Origin: JBBQRS01 sp038214535
GTDB taxonomy: Bacteria > Chloroflexota > Anaerolineae > CG2-30-64-16
NCBI GenBank assembly: GCA_038214535.1
Contig: JBBQRS010000149.1
Span: forward strand, 1 to 9,959
Direction: 5' to 3'
Length of the DNA stretch: 9,959 nt
Below the pieces are notes generated by a model, which did no database searches, was not told the origin of the DNA, and saw nothing but the letters and a program-made list of their open reading frames with translations. A program made the translations under genes and the position numbers. Positions within the stretch are counted from its first letter, which is position 1. Each line of letters opens with the position of its first letter. Below are positions 6,190 to 9,959 of the stretch, piece by piece.

Positions 6190-7119
6190 GTGAATAAGAT
6201 CGAACGCGTGAGAAACGCCCTGCATCAACAACCCGTAGATGTGATCCCGGCCAGCTTCTGGTTTCACTTCCCCGCCGAACAACGCGCCGGTCAGGCGATG
6301 GCCGAAGCGCATCTGGCCTATTACAACGCGGCACAACCCGATTTCCTCAAAGTGATGAACGACAACGGCTACGCGTTGACGGGCATTGATAAAATTGATC
6401 ACCCCACCGACTGGCGCCGCCTGCGCCCCGCGCCACAGAACTCGGCTCCCTATCGCGACCAGCTCGACGGGCTGAAGCGCATCGTGGACGACATCGGCGA
6501 CGAAGCGCTGGTCATCACAACGATCTTCAACCCCTATGCTACCGGCAACGACATCAGCGGCGGCCAGGTCACCGCCCACCTGCATGCCGACCCGGCTGCG
6601 GTCAGCGCCGGGCTGGCGACCATCGCGGAAAGCCTGGGCAAGTTCGCCGCGGCGTGTATCGCGGCCGGGGCCGCGGGGATCTACTTCTCGGCACAGGGCG
6701 GCGAGCGCGAGCGCTTCGAGACGGAGACGTGGGAGAGTTATGTCAAGTCGCACGACGTGACCGTGCTCCAGCAAGCCGAGAAAGCCGGCGCGACCTTCGA
6801 CCTGTTGCACATTTGCAGCGGAAATATCCGGCTGGACGGTTACGCCGATTACCCCGCGCACGCTGTCAATTGGGCGACGCAACTGGACAACCTGTCGCTA
6901 ACCGAAGGGCGCAAACTATTCGGGCAAACGCTGGTCGGCGGGGTAGATCAGCGCGGGCCAATCGTAGACAGTTCGCACGCCGAGATCACCCGCGAAGTGC
7001 GCGCTGCCGTCTCGGAGGCGGGACGCGTGGGCTTCATCGTCGGCGCGGGCTGCACCGTCCCGAACGACATCGCCGTCGAGAATCTGGCCTGGGCCATCCA
7101 GGCGGCGCACGAGGCCTGA
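6190..7119 (+). CDS. Uroporphyrinogen decarboxylase superfamily protein, methyltransferase (MtaA)-like
   Basis: A 309-residue cytoplasmic TIM-barrel protein. MNKIERVRNALHQQPVDVIPASFW is the usual opening of the superfamily (x-ER-x-AL-x-x-x-PVD-x-x-P). True HemE decarboxylates porphyrinogens. This protein instead has His207-Ile-Cys209 in LLHICSGN and Cys288 in VGAGCTVPNDIAVENL, an H-x-C-x78-C arrangement. That matches the zinc-binding motif of MtaA/CmuA/MtbA-type corrinoid methyltransferases, which activate a methyl-acceptor thiol. A methyl-transfer or demethylation role is therefore inferred; no corrinoid protein or partner methyltransferase is visible. The start is GTG 6190 with AGGAGA at 6175-6180. 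It sits between two MFS genes (41 bp after one, 27 bp before the other), so all are probably cotranscribed. It ends in TGA. Confidence 0.85.
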   Translation: MNKIERVRNALHQQPVDVIPASFWFHFPAEQRAGQAMAEAHLAYYNAAQPDFLKVMNDNGYALTGIDKIDHPTDWRRLRPAPQNSAPYRDQLDGLKRIVDDIGDEALVITTIFNPYATGNDISGGQVTAHLHADPAAVSAGLATIAESLGKFAAACIAAGAAGIYFSAQGGERERFETETWESYVKSHDVTVLQQAEKAGATFDLLHICSGNIRLDGYADYPAHAVNWATQLDNLSLTEGRKLFGQTLVGGVDQRGPIVDSSHAEITREVRAAVSEAGRVGFIVGAGCTVPNDIAVENLAWAIQAAHEA

Positions 7120-7146
7120 CCGACGCTTCAGGATGAGGCCAATCAC

Positions 7147-8442
7147 GTGATCAACCGGCTTGCCAACCGGGTCCACTTCCCCGCGCTAGGGCATGATGTC
7201 TGGTTCGTGGCGATTGCCACGGCCTTTCTGTCGGCCTCTTTCATGGGGATGCAGCAGTTGCTGAAGGCGATTTACGTGCTGCGCCTCGGTTACGGACCCG
7301 AGTTCATGGGCCTCTACTTCGCCACCGGCGCGCTCAGCTTCTCGCTCGCGAGCATCCCCGGCGGGATGCTCGGCGCGCGCTTCGGCCCGCGGCGCATGAT
7401 GATCCTCGGTGCGTTGACGATGCTGGGCGGCGCAGCGCTGTTACCGGTCGCCGAATTTATTCCCACCCAGGCGCGCCCCGTCTGGCTGTTGAGTTCCCAG
7501 TTCGTCGGCGCGTGCGGCTGGGCGACCTTCAACGTCAACCAGATGACCGCGCTGATGACCTTCACCAACGATGAGAACCGCAAGTTCTCCTACTCCTTTC
7601 GCGAGAGCCTGGCCGGATTTGGCACCTTTCTCGGCGCACTCATCGGCGGGTTGTTGCCCGCCTTCTTTGCTGCCCTGACCGGAGTGACAACCGCCCTGCC
7701 TGCCCCCTACCGTTACGCGCTGATCGCGTCGGTCGCCATCGGGTTGATCGGGATTGCGCCGCTCTCCAGGATCGGGTACGTCCCCACGCCGCCCAAAGCG
7801 CCTACCCGCCAGGCCGCCCTGCCGACGCTATTACCGTTGGCCGTACTGCTCGCCTGCGCGTTCCTGAACCACAGCGCCATGGCCAGCAGCCGGGTCTTCT
7901 ATCCGGCCTACTTCGATCTGGAGTTCGGCCTGCCAACGGCGCTCATCGGGTTGATCACCAGTGTGGGCACGGCCCTCGCCGTTGTGGCCGCGCTGCTCGG
8001 TGCGCCGTTCGCTCGCAAATATGGCAGCATGGCCATCATGCTGGTCGCGTCGCTGGGCATGACGGGCGGCCTGCTGGTGATGGCGCTCACCCCCGGCTGG
8101 GTTGGCGGCGCGGTGGGTGTCATCGTCACGCTCGCGCTCATCTCGATGTGGGTCCCCAACTATCAGATGCGGCTGATGGAGATGGCCGATCCGACGCAGC
8201 GGGCGCTGGTGGCCGGGGCCGGTTCGATGGCAATGAGTCTGGGGTTCGCCAGCATGAGTTTTAACGGCGGACACCTCGCGGCGGCCGCAGGCTACAATCG
8301 GTTGTTCCTGCTGGGCGCGATCCTCGCCTTCGCTTCGGGAATCATGGTCTGGGTCTTGCTGCGGGTGCAACGAAATGCGCCCGAAGAATCCGGCGCGCAA
8401 CCGTCCCCCGAAGGCGCATTACAAATCGTCAGCCTGGAATAA
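7147..8442 (+). CDS. MFS transporter (second of the cluster)
   Basis: A 431-residue major facilitator superfamily permease with about 12 hydrophobic segments. PGGMLGARFGPRRMM at about residues 71-85 is an MFS motif A between helices 2 and 3. A central cytoplasmic loop (RIGYVPTPPKAPTRQ) divides the halves, and the last 25 residues are a polar tail. The start is GTG 7147, preceded by GATGAGG at 7132-7138. It is not a close copy of the first MFS protein in the cluster: the N-terminal regions and loops differ, so a recent tandem duplication is unlikely. Gaps of 27 bp upstream and 39 bp downstream suggest one operon. The substrate is unknown. Confidence 0.88.
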   Translation: MINRLANRVHFPALGHDVWFVAIATAFLSASFMGMQQLLKAIYVLRLGYGPEFMGLYFATGALSFSLASIPGGMLGARFGPRRMMILGALTMLGGAALLPVAEFIPTQARPVWLLSSQFVGACGWATFNVNQMTALMTFTNDENRKFSYSFRESLAGFGTFLGALIGGLLPAFFAALTGVTTALPAPYRYALIASVAIGLIGIAPLSRIGYVPTPPKAPTRQAALPTLLPLAVLLACAFLNHSAMASSRVFYPAYFDLEFGLPTALIGLITSVGTALAVVAALLGAPFARKYGSMAIMLVASLGMTGGLLVMALTPGWVGGAVGVIVTLALISMWVPNYQMRLMEMADPTQRALVAGAGSMAMSLGFASMSFNGGHLAAAAGYNRLFLLGAILAFASGIMVWVLLRVQRNAPEESGAQPSPEGALQIVSLE

Positions 8443-8481
8443 TGCAGCCTTCAATCATCATGACAGAGAAAGGACGCCACT

Positions 8482-9309
8482 ATGGAGCAACCGTTTCAGG
8501 GGAAAGTTGTCTGGGTCACAGGCTCATCGCGCGGCATCGGGCGTGAGATTGCCGACCACTTTGCAAGTTTAGGCGCGACGGTCGTCGTACACGGCTCGCG
8601 GCCCGAGTCATCCCGCGCATTCGGCGAAGCGGAGTCGCTGGGTGCCGTCGCCGAGACCATTGCGCGCGACCACGGCGGCGAAACGCTGGCCGTCTGCGGC
8701 GACCTGACCAATGCCACAGTGGTTGACGCACTGGTCAGCCAGATCCACGAACGCTTCGGGCGCATTGACATCCTGGTCAACTGTGCGGGCGGCGACATCG
8801 GCGCGGCGGGCGCGACGGCCCCCAACGCCGGTAAGCCTACGGGCAACGACCCCGTCAACATCCCGCTGGCCGACCTGCACGCCATCATGGCTCGCAACCT
8901 GATGACCTGCATCCTGGCCTGCCGCGCGGTCGCGCCGGAGATGATGGCGCGCCGATCTGGCAATATCGTCACGGTCGGCTCGATTGCGGGGCTGGCGGGC
9001 GGCGCAGGTTCGGCGATCTATCGCACCGCCAAGGCCGCCGCGCACGAGTACACGCGCTGCCTGGCCGACATGCTGCGACCTTACGATGTGCGCGTCAATG
9101 TGGTGGCCCCCGGCGATGTGGTCACCGGGCGGTTCGTCGCCAGCCGCCCTACCGAGGAAGCCATGATGGTCACCACCGGCACGCAGAAGCGCTATGGCCG
9201 CCCGAGCGAAATCGCCGCAGTCGTGGCCTTTCTCGCCTCCGACGACGCCTCCTACATCACCGGCCAGGTCCTCCGCGTAGACGGCGGCCTGCAAATCTGG
9301 CCGGCTTAG
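8482..9309 (+). CDS. SDR-family NAD(P)-dependent oxidoreductase
   Basis: A 275-residue classical short-chain dehydrogenase/reductase. Visible motifs: TGSSRGIG (13-20) for the cofactor, Asp74 in CGDLT, NCAG (100-103), and the catalytic tetrad Asn139, Ser167, Tyr180 and Lys184 (YRTAK). PG at 210-211 and YITGQVLRVDGG near the end are also typical. Ser39-Arg40 after the second strand, with no Asp there, hints at NADP(H). The protein is about 25 residues longer than FabG-type enzymes because of an insertion at about 104-130 (GDIGAAG..GNDPVNIP), so the substrate pocket probably differs. The ribosome binding site is GAAAGGA at 8468-8474. It is probably the last gene of the MFS-led operon, followed by the inverted-repeat element. 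The substrate is unknown. Confidence 0.94.
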   Translation: MEQPFQGKVVWVTGSSRGIGREIADHFASLGATVVVHGSRPESSRAFGEAESLGAVAETIARDHGGETLAVCGDLTNATVVDALVSQIHERFGRIDILVNCAGGDIGAAGATAPNAGKPTGNDPVNIPLADLHAIMARNLMTCILACRAVAPEMMARRSGNIVTVGSIAGLAGGAGSAIYRTAKAAAHEYTRCLADMLRPYDVRVNVVAPGDVVTGRFVASRPTEEAMMVTTGTQKRYGRPSEIAAVVAFLASDDASYITGQVLRVDGGLQIWPA

Positions 9310-9314
9310 GAACT

Positions 9315-9419
9315 TTGCCACGAATTACACGAATTGAACGAAAATCAGAAATCCGGTTTCTCGGCGAAGCCGGAAACCGGGTTTCTAGAGGCCAGTGTAA
9401 TTCGCGTAATTCGGTGCAA
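9315..9419. repeat. Nested inverted-repeat (REP/MITE-like) intergenic element
   Basis: Outer arms at 9315-9335 and 9399-9419 are complementary at 18 of 21 positions; each carries two AATTCG-type blocks (CACGAATTACACGAATT on the left). Inside lies a second hairpin: AGAAATCCGGTTTCTCGG (9347-9364) pairs with CCGGAAACCGGGTTTCT (9370-9386) around a 5-nt loop, with few mismatches. The element fills nearly the whole gap between two genes. Similar composite palindromes are dispersed in some Chloroflexota and cyanobacterial genomes. It could fold in RNA and act as a terminator or processing site for the upstream operon. Confidence 0.7.
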
Positions 9420-9428
9420 GAGAATTGT

Positions 9429-9959
9429 ATGAGTCAGACCAATCGACTGTTGGGCTATCCGGCGGATGCGCGGCTGTTGGTCGTCAACGCCGATGATTTC
9501 GGGATGCACCCCGCGATCAATGAAGCCATCATCGGCGCGCTCGAAGTCGGACTGGTTCGCTCTACGACCCTGATGATTCCCTGCCCCGCGGCTTCGCACG
9601 CGATGGACTACCTCCGCGAGCATCCCAATATCGCCTTCGGCGTGCATCTGACCGCCATCCGCGATACGGTCCATGAAGTATTCGGGCCGCTCACCACGAC
9701 GGACAAAGTGCCCTCACTGGTTGATGAGACCGGCTACTTCTACCCCTTCGACAGCATGGCGGAGCTTTTCGCGCGGGGCAGGCTGGATGAGCTGGAGACG
9801 GAATTCCGGGCGCAGATCGAGGCGGTGCTGGCTGAGGGGCTTGCGCCGACCCACCTGGACTGGCACAGCCTGCGCATAAACCGCAAGCCTGAGATTACCG
9901 ATGTGATGTTCGGATTGGCGCGGGAATACGGGCTGGCGCTGCGCGTCATGGGGCGCGCT
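9429..9959 (+). CDS. YdjC/ChbG-type carbohydrate deacetylase, partial (3' end outside window)
   Basis: The frame opens at ATG 9429 and is still open at the last base, giving 177 residues. It has the YdjC-like fold signatures: NADDFG at residues 20-25 (Asp22/Asp23), GVHLT with His73, and THLDWH with His142 and His146. Family members use an Asp and two His to bind a divalent metal and remove N-acetyl groups from amino sugars (ChbG acts on chitooligosaccharides; HpnK is a hopanoid-associated relative). The substrate here is unknown. The usual length is about 250-300 residues, so about a third is missing. No clear Shine-Dalgarno sequence is seen. The inverted-repeat element lies just upstream, so it may not belong to the MFS-led operon. 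Confidence 0.9.
   Translation, partial: MSQTNRLLGYPADARLLVVNADDFGMHPAINEAIIGALEVGLVRSTTLMIPCPAASHAMDYLREHPNIAFGVHLTAIRDTVHEVFGPLTTTDKVPSLVDETGYFYPFDSMAELFARGRLDELETEFRAQIEAVLAEGLAPTHLDWHSLRINRKPEITDVMFGLAREYGLALRVMGRA

Noticed and set aside
6037..6882. Minus-strand open frame (281 aa) opposite the Uro-D-like gene
   Set aside because: It overlaps two well-supported plus-strand genes and shows no family features.
6190..7119. HemE (uroporphyrinogen decarboxylase of heme synthesis)
   Set aside because: It has the methyltransferase-type H-x-C...C zinc motif, is shorter than typical HemE and has no heme genes around it.
1..9959. CRISPR array, tRNA or rRNA genes (including tRNA-Sec)
   Set aside because: I found no regularly spaced repeats or tRNA/rRNA-like sequence. 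The Sec machinery must lie elsewhere if the selenoprotein call is right.

Overview
This is a GC-rich bacterial chromosome segment. Its style (compact codirectional blocks, several transporters, an AATTCG/CCGGTTTC-type nested intergenic palindrome) suggests Chloroflexota or a similar environmental lineage. That placement is inference; nothing here is a phylogenetic marker. UGA is an ordinary stop in at least two genes of the window (the first MFS gene and the methyltransferase-like gene), which matters for the main observation.

Layout. 1-143 (-): the 5' end of a transposase-like gene running off the left edge, followed by about 200 bp of non-coding DNA with a hairpin. 351-1856 (+): a complete GH37 trehalase of the cytoplasmic TreF type. 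1999-2697 (+): a 2-Cys-type (AhpC/Prx1) peroxiredoxin whose peroxidatic cysteine codon is UGA. It has its own near-consensus promoter, two good ribosome binding sites and a perfect palindromic terminator. 2769-3698 (+): an EamA/DMT exporter. 3707-4534 (-): a UlaG-like metallo-beta-lactamase-fold hydrolase, convergent with the exporter. 4535-4843: a divergent intergenic region. 4844-9309 (+): a four-gene cluster of MFS transporter, uroporphyrinogen-decarboxylase-superfamily protein with a methyltransferase-type zinc motif, second MFS transporter and SDR oxidoreductase. 9315-9419: a 105-bp nested inverted-repeat element. 9429-9959 (+): the N-terminal part of a YdjC/ChbG-type carbohydrate deacetylase cut by the right edge.

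Most notable feature. The peroxiredoxin reads through an in-frame UGA exactly where the family has its catalytic Cys (V-U-P-T-E-L). Eleven nucleotides downstream is a 6-7 bp hairpin with a GGUC loop, the same spacing and loop core as the Escherichia coli fdhF SECIS. The normal C-terminal resolving Cys is replaced by Thr. Together these make a selenocysteine peroxiredoxin (PrxU type) the best reading, so the organism should encode SelA/SelB/SelC/SelD elsewhere.

The right-hand cluster looks like an uptake-and-catabolism or methyl-transfer module: two permeases flank a Zn methyltransferase-like protein and are followed by an oxidoreductase. Its substrate cannot be read from the sequence.
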